Part shown: positions 19,835 through 30,390 of the stretch, one piece after another
Numbering within the stretch: the first letter of the stretch is position 1
How the letters are laid out: each line of letters begins with the position of its first letter
Source of the DNA: Xanthomonas hortorum pv. pelargonii
Lineage (GTDB): Bacteria; Pseudomonadota; Gammaproteobacteria; Xanthomonadales; Xanthomonadaceae
Direction of reading: 5' to 3'
Assembly: GCF_024499015.1 (NCBI RefSeq)
Contig: NZ_CP098604.1
Coordinates: 1,240,001-1,304,000 of the forward strand
DNA length: 64,000 nucleotides
Notes under the pieces: generated by a model
Databases searched by the model: none
The model's input: only the letters and a program-made list of their open reading frames with translations
Told to the model about the DNA's origin: nothing
Position numbers and translations under genes: made by a program

Positions 19835-19838
<4 letters not shown>
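19227..19838 (-). CDS. TlpA-like thioredoxin-fold lipoprotein
   Basis: The 203-aa precursor has a lipoprotein signal ending LMTAC (C22). A long Ala/Pro-rich linker (about 23-65) follows, then a TlpA/ResA-type thioredoxin domain with the active site WCAPC (C101, C104) in VNFWATWCAPCLKEMPEL. A cis-Pro region (RGLPMTYLIGPDG) is also present. Such proteins act as thiol reductants in the periplasm, for example in cytochrome c maturation; the exact partner here is unknown. It overlaps the upstream YihY gene by 4 nt (ATGA). Confidence 0.92.
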
Positions 19839-22161
<2,323 letters not shown>

Positions 22162-22316
22162 CCCAACGTCCTGCAGCGCGCGCGCCGGGGTCGTATCATG
22201 ACGACCCTCGCGCGTTTTATACCGCGCCGATGCTGCGTCGCCCGCCTGCTTCATCGCAGCATGGGACGTCTCGTTTGCATCTCACACTGCATCACCCGCT
22301 TTAAGGATTCCCAGCA

Positions 22317-22802
22317 ATGGAAGACCTCCTGATCGTCACCACCGGTGGCACGATCGACAAGATCTACTTCGACGACAAATCGGACTACCAGATCGGCGAC
22401 CCGCAGATCGGCCAGATCCTCAAGGAACTGGGCGTGACCTTCCGCTTTTCGGTGATCCCGATCATCCGCAAGGATTCGCTGCACATCAACGCTGCCGACC
22501 GCGAGCTGGTGCGCGCCACCATCGCCGCCCAGCCGACGCGCCATGTGTTGATCACCCACGGCACCGATTCGATGGTGGAAACCGGCAAGGTGCTGCAATC
22601 GATCGCCGACAAGACCATCGTGATGACCGGCGCGCTCAACCCGGCGCGCTTCCGCGGCTCGGATGCCGAATTCAACATCGGCTGCGCAGTCGGCGCAGTG
22701 CAGTCGCTGCCGGCCGGTGTGTATATCGCCATGAACGGGCGCATCTGGAATCCGGAAAACGTGCGCAAGAACGTCGCCGCCAACCGCTTCGAGCCGGTCT
22801 GA
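22317..22802 (+). CDS. Half-length asparaginase-like protein
   Basis: At 161 aa it covers only the N-terminal domain of bacterial L-asparaginase (about 325 aa). The two catalytic elements are present: the nucleophile T12 in VTTGGTIDK and T83-D84 in THGTDSM. The C-terminal domain, which helps close the active site in the usual dimer, is absent and the frame ends cleanly, followed 4 nt later by ybaK. There is no sign of a broken second half downstream, so this is a complete short gene. Activity is uncertain. Confidence 0.85.
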   Translation: MEDLLIVTTGGTIDKIYFDDKSDYQIGDPQIGQILKELGVTFRFSVIPIIRKDSLHINAADRELVRATIAAQPTRHVLITHGTDSMVETGKVLQSIADKTIVMTGALNPARFRGSDAEFNIGCAVGAVQSLPAGVYIAMNGRIWNPENVRKNVAANRFEPV

Positions 22803-22806
22803 GGCA

Positions 22807-23280
22807 ATGAGCAAGGCCACTCGCGCAACCGGCGCATTGGACGCAGCCGGCGTGGCCTATGTGTTGCATCCCTACGCATACCAGGCCGATGCCGACGCGA
22901 AGGGATTACAGGCTGCACACGCGTTGGGACTGGCGCCGCATACGGTGCTGAAAACGCTGATGGCCTGGGTCGACGACCAGGCCGTGTGCGTGGTGATCCC
23001 GTGCGATCGCCGGGTGTCGTTGAAGAAATTGGCCAACGCATACGGCGGCAAGTCGGCGCGCATGATGGAGGTGGCCGATGCGCAACGTCGAACCGGTTAC
23101 AAGGTCGGCGGCATCAGCCCGCTCGGGCAACAACGCCCGGCGCCTGTGCTGATCGAAGCCACCGCGCTGGATGCACCATCGCTGTGGATCAACGCCGGGC
23201 AACGCGGTTTGCTGCTGGAATTGCGGGGCGACCAGCTGTTGCACGCACTGGCTGGGCGCGCCTGCCTGCTGTGCGAGTGA
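22807..23280 (+). CDS. ybaK: YbaK/EbsC-family Cys-tRNA(Pro) deacylase
   Basis: YbaK hydrolyses mischarged Cys-tRNA(Pro). The 157-aa protein has the family pattern AHALGLAPHTVLKTLMAWVDD, the conserved VVIPCDRRVSLKKLANAYGGKSARMME and the loop TGYKVGGISPLGQQR that surrounds the catalytic Lys region. It is encoded immediately after the short asparaginase gene and probably shares its transcript. Confidence 0.93.
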   Translation: MSKATRATGALDAAGVAYVLHPYAYQADADAKGLQAAHALGLAPHTVLKTLMAWVDDQAVCVVIPCDRRVSLKKLANAYGGKSARMMEVADAQRRTGYKVGGISPLGQQRPAPVLIEATALDAPSLWINAGQRGLLLELRGDQLLHALAGRACLLCE

Positions 23281-23400
23281 GCGCCTAGACCACGATGCCG
23301 GGCGCGCCGGTCGGTGCGCGCGTCCGACACTGAGAATCCAGGGCCTACCGTGTGCATCGCAGTCGACCACTGCGACCACTGCGACCTCTGGTCGACGTCG

Positions 23401-23422
23401 CAGCGCACGTCCACGTGCGCTG
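23401..23422. terminator. Palindrome between convergent ybaK and subtilase genes
   Basis: A 10-bp perfect palindrome (CAGCGCACGT/ACGTGCGCTG, 2-nt centre) lies in the 209-nt convergent spacer, the right place for a bidirectional terminator. There is no T-run on either side, so the call is tentative. Confidence 0.3.
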
Positions 23423-23489
23423 ACCAGTGCTCGCGATCCAGAAATCTCGGCATCTGGCCGGTGCGGCAACACCACCGCGCCGGGATCGC

Positions 23490-25187
23490 TCAATACGCCG
23501 CAGTGACGCTGACCGCAGAAAAGCCCAGCGTCGCCTTCAAGCGCACGTAATAGATGCCCGCCGCGGGCGCGGCCAGCGTGCAGCTGTCGCCATTGCCCGG
23601 CAGCATGCTGCGGCAGCTGTAGGCCGCATCGGTGGGCAGCGCACCCGCCCGCACGGAGAGGTCGGCATTGCCGCTGCCACCGGCAAGCGTCACTTTGAGC
23701 GAGCGCGTGCCGGCCGGCACGTTGACCTGGTAATACAGCGAATCGGAGAGCGCCGCGCTCAGCCCGGTGCGTGCCACATTCCTGGTCAAGGTGGTCGAAT
23801 CGATCACCGCCGTCACCGCGCCATCGGCATTCACCAGCCCTGCCCCGCAGCCCTGGGTGCAGGCGACCGGCAGTGGCCGTGCGCTGCTCTTGAGCAGGGC
23901 CTTCACCGTTGCCGGGGTAAGCGGATTCAGTGCCACCGACTGCATCAACGCCACCACGCCTGCCACATGCGGCGCCGCCATCGAGGTGCCGCTGCATACC
24001 GCATACGCCGCGTTGCCCGGTACCGTGGTGCCGGTATTGAGCGTGGACACGATCGATTGCCCGGGCGCGGCGATATCCACGCCCTTACCGAAGTTGGAGA
24101 AGCTGGCCTTGGCGCCGGACGAGGTGGTGGCCGCCACCGCGATCACGTTCGGGCAGTTGGCCGGTACGCTGGTGGAGACATCCATATTGCTGTTGCCGGC
24201 GGCCACCACCACCGCGCTGCCGCGCGTCACCGCAGCGGTGATGGCATTGCTCAACGTCGTCGAGCACGTGCCGGAGCCGCCCAGCGACAGATTGATCACC
24301 GTGGCCGGGTTCGGATTGTTCGGCACGCCGTTCACCTTGCCGCCCGACGCCCACACGATCGCATCGGCGATATCGGACATGTAGCCGCCGCATCGCCCCA
24401 GCACGCGCAGCGGCAGGATCTTGGCATTGAAGGCGGTGCCGACAACACCCACCGCGTTGTTGCCCACCGCCGCCACGACGCCCGCCACATGCGTGCCATG
24501 CCAGCTGGAATTGGAGGCCGATGCGCCGGGCCCGCATTCGTTGGCCGCCGCCCAGTCGCCCTGGTCGGCGGCAGTCGCATCGCGCGCATTGCCGTCGCGC
24601 GCGATTGCAGGGTCGATAATGAAGTCGTAGCCGGGCAATACGTTGGCCGCGAGGTCCGGATGGTTGGTGATGCCGGTGTCGATCACCGCCACCACGATGC
24701 CCTTGCCGGTGGAACGGTCCCAGGCCGGGCGCACGTTGAGGCTGGCGGCGGTCGCGCCCATCGCCCACTGCTGCGGTACGCCCGGGTCGTTGGGCACCAG
24801 CAACGGCCGCATCAGGATATCTACTTCCACGCGTTTAACGGCCGGGTCGGCGGCAAGGCGCCGCATCAGGCTTTCCGAATCCACGCGGTCCAGCTTGCGG
24901 TCGGCCACCAGCAGCATCGGGCCGGTACTGAGCCGGCGCGTGGCCGACAGACCTAGCGCACGTCCGCGCGCTTCCGGCACGGCACGCGCGATGTCGCGCC
25001 AGGGCGCAGACAGGCCGGTCGCCCGGCTGCTGCCGACGCGGTCCTTGTAGCTGACGATGAAGCGCTGATGGGTGCTGCTGGAGCTCAACCCTTGCAGATT
25101 GACCTCGCCAGCGGCGGCATGAAACGTGCATGACAATGCGCAGACGAACGCCGCGCGGCGCAGTGCGCCAACTGAGTGATACGACAT
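23490..25187 (-). CDS. Secreted subtilisin-like serine protease with C-terminal PPC domain (paralogue 1)
   Basis: The ATG at 25187 follows a GGGGAGGGA ribosome-binding site and gives 565 aa. Domains: signal peptide (about 1-27), I9-type propeptide (about 30-125), S8 catalytic domain with triad D170 (VAVIDTG), H230 (WHGTHVAG) and S402 (GTSMAAPHVAG), then a pre-peptidase C-terminal domain (about 470-565, LYYQVNVPAGTRSLKVTLAGGSGNADLSVR). It should be exported by Sec and the type II system, as known for Xanthomonas proteases. It is the most divergent of the three tandem paralogues. Confidence 0.93.
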   Translation of the reverse strand: MSYHSVGALRRAAFVCALSCTFHAAAGEVNLQGLSSSSTHQRFIVSYKDRVGSSRATGLSAPWRDIARAVPEARGRALGLSATRRLSTGPMLLVADRKLDRVDSESLMRRLAADPAVKRVEVDILMRPLLVPNDPGVPQQWAMGATAASLNVRPAWDRSTGKGIVVAVIDTGITNHPDLAANVLPGYDFIIDPAIARDGNARDATAADQGDWAAANECGPGASASNSSWHGTHVAGVVAAVGNNAVGVVGTAFNAKILPLRVLGRCGGYMSDIADAIVWASGGKVNGVPNNPNPATVINLSLGGSGTCSTTLSNAITAAVTRGSAVVVAAGNSNMDVSTSVPANCPNVIAVAATTSSGAKASFSNFGKGVDIAAPGQSIVSTLNTGTTVPGNAAYAVCSGTSMAAPHVAGVVALMQSVALNPLTPATVKALLKSSARPLPVACTQGCGAGLVNADGAVTAVIDSTTLTRNVARTGLSAALSDSLYYQVNVPAGTRSLKVTLAGGSGNADLSVRAGALPTDAAYSCRSMLPGNGDSCTLAAPAAGIYYVRLKATLGFSAVSVTAAY

Positions 25188-25520
25188 GAATCCATCCCTC
25201 CCCAAAGATCTGGCAACCCGGATGGCAACGCGCTAACGCCACTGCAATGCGCCCTGCCCCATGCGTGGGCATGCATACCGCCGTGCCTCACGTGGGGTGG
25301 CTATCGGCGTGCCCCACGCGGCACTGAAGCGGCCAACCTGCACTGGCGAACGCTTCGTTCAGCCATTGCGCTGCCTCGCAGCCGGGCAATCGCCGATGCC
25401 CGAACGCACACTGCCCCGCCGAAGCGGGGCAGTGCAGGTTTCTAAACCCCGACAGTGCAGTCGGGGCAGACCCGACGTGATGCCGGCAACAACACCGGCA
25501 TCGGCGTCGTCGGCGCAGCG
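25188..25520. other. Spacer between subtilases 1 and 2
   Basis: No gene is supported. The 333 bases contain three stem-loops at the end of subtilase 2 and, nearer subtilase 1, a CCCCATGCGTGGG/GTGCCCCACGCGGCAC palindromic region. I see no Clp-type palindrome here, unlike upstream of the PrtA-like gene. Confidence 0.6.
25409..25502 (-). terminator. Three stem-loops after subtilase 2
   Basis: From the gene outward on the minus strand: an 8-bp stem (25479-25486 with 25495-25502), a 7-bp stem CCCCGAC/GTCGGGG (25447-25453 with 25460-25466) followed by TTTAGA, and an 11-bp stem (25409-25419 with 25424-25434) closed by a TTCG loop on the minus strand. Together they make a credible termination region. 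Confidence 0.6.
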
Positions 25521-26930
25521 TTACGGGGTCTGGCTGACCGCGCCAGCCGCGTTGACGATGCCCGCACCGCAACCGCCCGAGCAGGCGCCCGGCAGCGGAC
25601 GCGCGGTGTTCTTCAACAAGGTCTCCACCGCCGCCGGGGTCAACGGACGGGTCGCTGCCGACTGCACCAGCGCCACCACGCCGGCCACATGCGGGGCCGC
25701 CATCGAAGTGCCGTTGTAGGAGGCGTAGCTGGCGCTGCCCGGCGTGGTGGTACCGCTGTTGAGCGTGGACAGGATCGCCGAGCCCGGGCCGGAGATGTCG
25801 ATGGTGGTGCCGAAGTTGGAGAAGCTCGAACGTGCGCCAGCCGAAGTGATGGACGCCACCGAGATCACGTTGGCGCAGCTGGCCGGGGTGAAGTTGGCCA
25901 CGTTGGCGTTGCTGTTGCCGGCCGCCACCACCACGGTGGTGCCGCGCGAGACCGCACCGTTGATGGCGTTCTGGTAGGTGCTGGAACACGTGCCGTTGCC
26001 GCCCAGCGACATGTTGATCACTTCAGCCGGATTGGCATTGGCCGGAACGCCCGAGACCGTACCGCCGGAAGCCCAGACGATCGCATCGGCGATGTCGGAG
26101 GTGGTGCCGCCACACAGGCCCAGCGCACGGATCGGCACGATGCGCGCGTTGAACGCGGTGCCGGCCACGCCGGTGCTGTTGTTGGTGACGGCGGCAATCG
26201 TGCCGGCCACGTGGGTGCCGTGCCAGCTGGAATTGGCGGCCGCCACGCCGGTCCCGCACTGATTGGCAGCGCGCCAGTCGCCCTGGTCGGCGGCATTGTT
26301 GTCACGGCCGTTGTTGTCGCGCGCCCGCGCCGCGTCGCTGATGAAGTCGTAACCCGGCAGCACGTTGGCGTTGAGGTCCGGATGGCTGGTGATGCCGGTG
26401 TCGATCACTGCGACCACCACGCCGGTACCGGTGGCGGTATCCCAGGCCGGACGCACGTTGATACTCGATGCGGTGGTGCCGAAGCCCCACTGTTCGGATA
26501 GACGCGTGTCGTTCGGGGTCAGCGTCGGGTACATGATCTGGTCGACTTCCACGTACTCCACGCCCGGGTCGGCAGCGATCCGGCGCATCAGCGTCTCGGC
26601 CTCGGCGCGGTCCAGGCTACGGGTGGTCTTGAGCACTTCCGACCCCAGCGCGGTACGACGCACATGGTTCAGGCCCAGCGTACGGCCGGCGCGTGCCGGC
26701 ACCGCACTGGCAACGGAATTGAGCGATGCGCGCATCGAGGTCGGGCTCACCGACGCACTGCTGCCATCCCGGTATTTGACGATGAAACGGTCCAGCGTGG
26801 GCTGCGAATCCAGCCCGGACAGATTCACCTGACCGGCGAACGCCGGCACGGCCAGCAGCGAGGTCAGCGCGGAAACACCCAGGACCACCAGCGCGCGCGC
26901 AGGCGCACGACGTTGCGACACATTGGACAT
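25521..26930 (-). CDS. Secreted subtilisin-like serine protease lacking the PPC domain (paralogue 2)
   Basis: The 469-aa protein has a signal peptide (ending about VPAFAG, residue 33), a propeptide, and an S8 domain with D177, H237 and S409, the same positions as in paralogue 3. It stops at VNAAGAVSQTP, just after the catalytic domain, where the other two continue into a PPC domain. None of the frames past the stop resemble PPC, so the domain is absent rather than split by a frameshift. Family knowledge says PPC domains are usually removed or act in secretion and substrate binding, so this one may differ in targeting. Confidence 0.93.
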   Translation of the reverse strand: MSNVSQRRAPARALVVLGVSALTSLLAVPAFAGQVNLSGLDSQPTLDRFIVKYRDGSSASVSPTSMRASLNSVASAVPARAGRTLGLNHVRRTALGSEVLKTTRSLDRAEAETLMRRIAADPGVEYVEVDQIMYPTLTPNDTRLSEQWGFGTTASSINVRPAWDTATGTGVVVAVIDTGITSHPDLNANVLPGYDFISDAARARDNNGRDNNAADQGDWRAANQCGTGVAAANSSWHGTHVAGTIAAVTNNSTGVAGTAFNARIVPIRALGLCGGTTSDIADAIVWASGGTVSGVPANANPAEVINMSLGGNGTCSSTYQNAINGAVSRGTTVVVAAGNSNANVANFTPASCANVISVASITSAGARSSFSNFGTTIDISGPGSAILSTLNSGTTTPGSASYASYNGTSMAAPHVAGVVALVQSAATRPLTPAAVETLLKNTARPLPGACSGGCGAGIVNAAGAVSQTP

Positions 26931-27145
26931 CGATCGTTCCTTAATTATGAGAGGTGCCGCAGTTGCGGCGAGATGGCCAGACCCTCACCGCGCACTGCGG
27001 ATCGGGTCGGGAATTGCACGGGCGCGTACACCCGCTGAGACGATTGGCCGATGTCCATTCCGGCCGAGTGGCAACACATCCCCTGCGCCTGCCGATATGG
27101 CAGACGTGGGCGATACATCGCTGATGGGGTACCGCGGCTGCGGGC

Positions 27146-27177
27146 CGGCACTGCCTGACAACGGCCAGGCAGTGCCG
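27146..27177 (-). terminator. Stem-loop after prtA-like gene
   Basis: A 12-bp perfect stem CGGCACTGCCTG/CAGGCAGTGCCG (27146-27157 with 27166-27177, 8-nt loop) begins 10 nt past the stop. There is no T-run, but its position and strength suit a terminator. The CACTGCC core recurs in the hairpin after subtilase 2. Confidence 0.55.
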
Positions 27178-27186
27178 ACGCGGGCC

Positions 27187-28932
27187 TCAGTAACTGGCTC
27201 TCAGGGTCACACCGGAGAACGTGCTGTAAGCCTTGACGCGCACGTAGTAGGTGCCCGAGGGCGCGCTGATGGTGCAGGTCTCGGCATTGCCGCTGCGGTA
27301 CGGGCGGCAGGTATAGGTGCTGTCGGTCGGTGCACTGCCGGCACGCACGTACAGGTCCGCATCGCCGCTGCCGCCGCTGATCGCCACGGTCAGCGTGCCG
27401 CTGCCGGCCGGAACCGCGATGGTGTAGTTGAGCTCCGCGCCGGTGGAAGCGCCCAGGCCGGTGACCGGGGTGCCGTTGGTCAGCGTGTTGCCGGTCCCGC
27501 CACCGCCACCACCGTTGCTGCCACTGATGGCTGCCGTCACTGCGGCATCGGCATTGACGATGCCGGCACCGCAACCGCCCGAACAGGCACCAGTCAGCGC
27601 ACGTGCAGTGTTCTTCAGCAAGGTCTCCACCGCTGCCGGCGTCAACGCGGTCGGCGCAACCGACTGCACCAGCGCGACTACACCGGCCACATGCGGCGCT
27701 GCCATCGAGGTGCCGTTATAAGAGGCGTAGCTGGCACTGCCCGGGGTGGTGGTACCGCTATTGAGCGTGGACAGAATGCCCGAACCCGGCGCGGACACAT
27801 CGATCCCGGTGCCAAAGTTGGAATAGCTGGCCTTGGCGCCGGCCGAGGTCGTGGCCGCCACTGCAACCACGTTGGCGCAGTTGGCCGGCAACGAGCCGGA
27901 GACGTTGGCCGAATCGTTGCCGGCCGCCACCACCACGGTGGTGCCGCGCGAGACCGCGCCGTTGATCGCGTTCTGCAGGGTGGACGAACAGGCGCCGCCG
28001 CCGCCGAGCGACATGTTGATGACTTCGGCCGGATTGGCGTTGGCCGGAATGCCACTGACCGTGCCGCCCGAGGCCCAGACGATGCCGTCGGAGATATCCG
28101 ACAACGAGCCACCGCACTTGGCCAGCACCCGCACCGGCACGACTTTGGCGTTGTAGGCGGTACCGGCCACGCCGGTGCTGTTGTTGGTCACTGCCGCAAC
28201 CGTGCCGGCCACATGGGTGCCATGCCAGCTGGAATTGGAGGCCGGAATGCCGGTGCCGCATTCGTTGGCGGCATACCAATCGCCTTCGTCGGCCGGGTTG
28301 CTGTCGCGGCCATTGCCGTCACGCGCGGCGGTGGCGTCGCTGACGAAGTCGTAGCCGGGCAGGATGTTGGCGTTGAGGTCGGCATGGGTGGTGATGCCGG
28401 TGTCGATCACCGCCACCACCACGCCGGTGCCGGTGGCCTTGTCCCAGGCCGGGCGGATGTTGAGGCCGGCGTTGGTGGTGCCGAAGCCCCACTGCTCGGA
28501 CAGGCGGGTGTCGTTCGGGGTCAGCGTGGCATGCAGGATCTGATCGACTTCCACGCTCTGCACGTTGGGGTCGGCGGCCAGCTGGCGCATCAGGGTTTCC
28601 GCTTCCTGACGGTCCAGCGCGCGGGTGGATTGGACCAGCTCCGGTCCCAGCGCCAGGCGGCGCACCGAGTTCAAGCCCAGTGCCTTGCCGGCCTTGGCCG
28701 GAACCGCGCGTGCAGCGTCTCGCAGCGAAGTGCTCAAGGCGGTGGGGCTGGCCAGCGCGTTGCTGCCGTCCTTGTAGGTCACGATGAATTTCTGATGCGT
28801 CTGTGCGGTGGCCAGGCCGTCTAAGTAAACCTCGCCTGCGAAGGCCGGCGTTGCCAGCAGCAGCGAGGTGAGTGCCGACACACCCAGGATGCGGAGCGCA
28901 TGGTGACGCAGACGAAACGTCTCGTTGAGCAT
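27187..28932 (-). CDS. prtA: Extracellular subtilisin-like serine protease, PrtA type (paralogue 3)
   Basis: The 581-aa precursor has a signal peptide (cleavage near AFAG, residue 33), propeptide (about 35-140), S8 domain with D177, H237 and S409, a Gly-rich linker (SNGGGGGGTGNT) and a PPC domain ending TYYVRVKAYSTFSGVTLRASY. This matches the major secreted protease of X. campestris in length and layout; export by Sec then type II secretion is established for that enzyme. The ATG follows GGAAGGGA. A perfect Clp/CRP-type palindrome about 175 bp upstream suggests Clp control, hence link to DSF and c-di-GMP signalling. Confidence 0.92.
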   Translation of the reverse strand: MLNETFRLRHHALRILGVSALTSLLLATPAFAGEVYLDGLATAQTHQKFIVTYKDGSNALASPTALSTSLRDAARAVPAKAGKALGLNSVRRLALGPELVQSTRALDRQEAETLMRQLAADPNVQSVEVDQILHATLTPNDTRLSEQWGFGTTNAGLNIRPAWDKATGTGVVVAVIDTGITTHADLNANILPGYDFVSDATAARDGNGRDSNPADEGDWYAANECGTGIPASNSSWHGTHVAGTVAAVTNNSTGVAGTAYNAKVVPVRVLAKCGGSLSDISDGIVWASGGTVSGIPANANPAEVINMSLGGGGACSSTLQNAINGAVSRGTTVVVAAGNDSANVSGSLPANCANVVAVAATTSAGAKASYSNFGTGIDVSAPGSGILSTLNSGTTTPGSASYASYNGTSMAAPHVAGVVALVQSVAPTALTPAAVETLLKNTARALTGACSGGCGAGIVNADAAVTAAISGSNGGGGGGTGNTLTNGTPVTGLGASTGAELNYTIAVPAGSGTLTVAISGGSGDADLYVRAGSAPTDSTYTCRPYRSGNAETCTISAPSGTYYVRVKAYSTFSGVTLRASY

Positions 28933-29041
28933 TGAATTCCCTTCCAGTCAAGAGAACCGCCGAAGCGGTGTTTCCGGAAACGCCGCCTTTGGCGAAGATC
29001 CGGAGTCCCGGATCGCCCCTGTTATCGATCCGTTCAGCGAA

Positions 29042-29069
29042 CCTATACCAACTAAACCAGACTGGACAA
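29042..29069 (-). promoter_or_regulatory. Candidate promoter of prtA
   Basis: Minus strand: -35 TTGTCC (29069-29064), 16-nt spacer, -10 TATAGG (29047-29042). The resulting leader of about 100 nt contains two small palindromes, ACCGC-CGAA-GCGGT (28956-28969) and GTTTCCGGAAAC (28970-28981). The region is A/T-rich against the genome background. Confidence 0.45.
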
Positions 29070-29105
29070 TACGAAGTTGGTAATTTTAGAAATAAAATTA
29101 CGGTT

Positions 29106-29123
29106 CTGTGACATTAATCACAG
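29106..29123 (-). promoter_or_regulatory. Clp/CRP-type binding palindrome upstream of prtA
   Basis: CTGTGACATTAATCACAG has perfect 6-bp outer halves and is an exact TGTGA-N6-TCACA, the site shared by E. coli CRP and Xanthomonas Clp. Its centre lies about 80 bp upstream of the start point predicted from the candidate promoter, a class I activator spacing. It is also about 130 bp from the ilvE stop but beyond its terminator, so prtA is the likely target. Confidence 0.75.
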
Positions 29124-29185
29124 GTAATTCATGCTGAATTCGACCCGATTCCTGTCGAAATCCTCCCTTTTGTTGTCTCGCAAAC

Positions 29186-29224
29186 AAAAAAGGGCCCCGC
29201 ACTGACATGCGGGGGCCCTTTTTT
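29186..29224. terminator. Bidirectional intrinsic terminator after ilvE
   Basis: AAAAAAGGGCCCCGC (29186-29200) pairs with GCGGGGGCCCTTTTTT (29209-29224) with one bulged G. The A- and T-runs flank the stem on both sides, so it works in either direction. It ends ilvE and insulates the prtA promoter region. Confidence 0.9.
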
Positions 29225-29240
29225 GACGAAATGTGTCGGC

Positions 29241-30326
29241 TTACGACAAACGCACCAACCACCCATGGCGGTCAGGGATACGCCCGTACTGGATATCGGT
29301 GAGTTCCTGGCGCAGCGACATGGTCACCTCGCCGGCCGGCGCGGACAGATCGCCGACCGCAAAGCCATCGCCCTTCAGCTCGCCGATCGGGGTGACTACC
29401 GCCGCAGTGCCGCAGGCAAACACTTCGGTGATCTCGCCCGACGCTACGCCCTGCTTCCATTCGTCGATGGCGACCTTGCGCTCGATCACCTGCATGCCGC
29501 GGTCGCGGGCCAGTTGCAGGATGCTGTCGCGGGTGATGCCTTCCAGAATGCTGCCGGACAATTCCGGCGTCACCAACGTGCCGTCCTTGTAGACCAGGAA
29601 CACGTTCATGCCACCCAGTTCTTCGATGTATTTGCCTTCCACCGGATCCAGGAACAGCACCTGCGAGCAGCCCTGCGCATAGGCTTTCTGCTGCGGCAGC
29701 AGCGAGGCGGCGTAGTTACCGCCGCACTTGGCCGCACCGGTGCCGCCCTTGGCCGCACGCGCGTACTCGGTGGACAACCAGATCGACACCGGCGCCACGC
29801 CCTTGGCGAAATAAGGACCGGCGGGACTTGCGATGACGTAGTACGAGGCCTTGTGCGCCGCACGCACGCCCAGGAAGGCCTCGTCGGCGATCATGAACGG
29901 GCGGAAATACAGGCTGGTTTCCGGGGCTGACGGCACCCAGCTGGCATCCACCGCCACCAGCTGGCGCAGCGATTCGACAAACAGGTCAACCGGCAGTTCC
30001 GGCAGCGCCAGCCGGCGCGCCGAGCGCTGCAGGCGTTCGCCATTGGACTGCGGGCGGAAGGTCCAGATCGAGCCGTCGGCATGCCGGTAGGCCTTGATGC
30101 CTTCGAAGATCTCCTGGCCGTAATGCAGCACCGAGGCGGCCGGATCCAGCTGCAGCGGGCCATACGCGCGCACCTGCGCGTCGTGCCAACCGAGCTCGTT
30201 GGTCCAGGAAATGGCGACCATGTGGTCGGTGAAGTGCAGCCCGAAGCCGGGCGCGGCCAGGATCACGGACAGCTCGTCGGCACTGCGCGGCGACGGGGAA
30301 CGGGTGGAAGCGAAGGACACGGACAC
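29241..30326 (-). CDS. ilvE: Branched-chain amino-acid aminotransferase
   Basis: It transfers amino groups to make Leu, Ile and Val, or starts their breakdown. The 361-aa length and motifs place it with the longer class IV BCATs: PLP lysine K200 in TGAAKCGGNYAAS, the motif EELGGMNVFLVYKDG, and LSGSILEGITRDSIL for cofactor phosphate binding. It is a single gene with its own terminator; sufT is transcribed toward it from upstream with a 64-nt gap. Confidence 0.96.
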   Translation of the reverse strand: MSVSFASTRSPSPRSADELSVILAAPGFGLHFTDHMVAISWTNELGWHDAQVRAYGPLQLDPAASVLHYGQEIFEGIKAYRHADGSIWTFRPQSNGERLQRSARRLALPELPVDLFVESLRQLVAVDASWVPSAPETSLYFRPFMIADEAFLGVRAAHKASYYVIASPAGPYFAKGVAPVSIWLSTEYARAAKGGTGAAKCGGNYAASLLPQQKAYAQGCSQVLFLDPVEGKYIEELGGMNVFLVYKDGTLVTPELSGSILEGITRDSILQLARDRGMQVIERKVAIDEWKQGVASGEITEVFACGTAAVVTPIGELKGDGFAVGDLSAPAGEVTMSLRQELTDIQYGRIPDRHGWLVRLS

Positions 30327-30390
30327 CGGAAGTTTCCTGTATGGCGGGCGAAAGGACGCGGCGCCACCTCTTCGACATGGCGCCTGACGA

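Noticed and set aside
25288..25520. A lost PPC domain of subtilase 2 behind a frameshift
   Set aside because: No frame downstream of its stop resembles the PPC sequences of the two sister proteases, and terminator-like hairpins begin at once.
26923..28824. A 633-codon plus-strand frame antisense to prtA
   Set aside because: It mirrors the codon bias of the real gene, is Arg/His/Gly-rich with no motif, and similar antisense frames lie over the other two subtilases.
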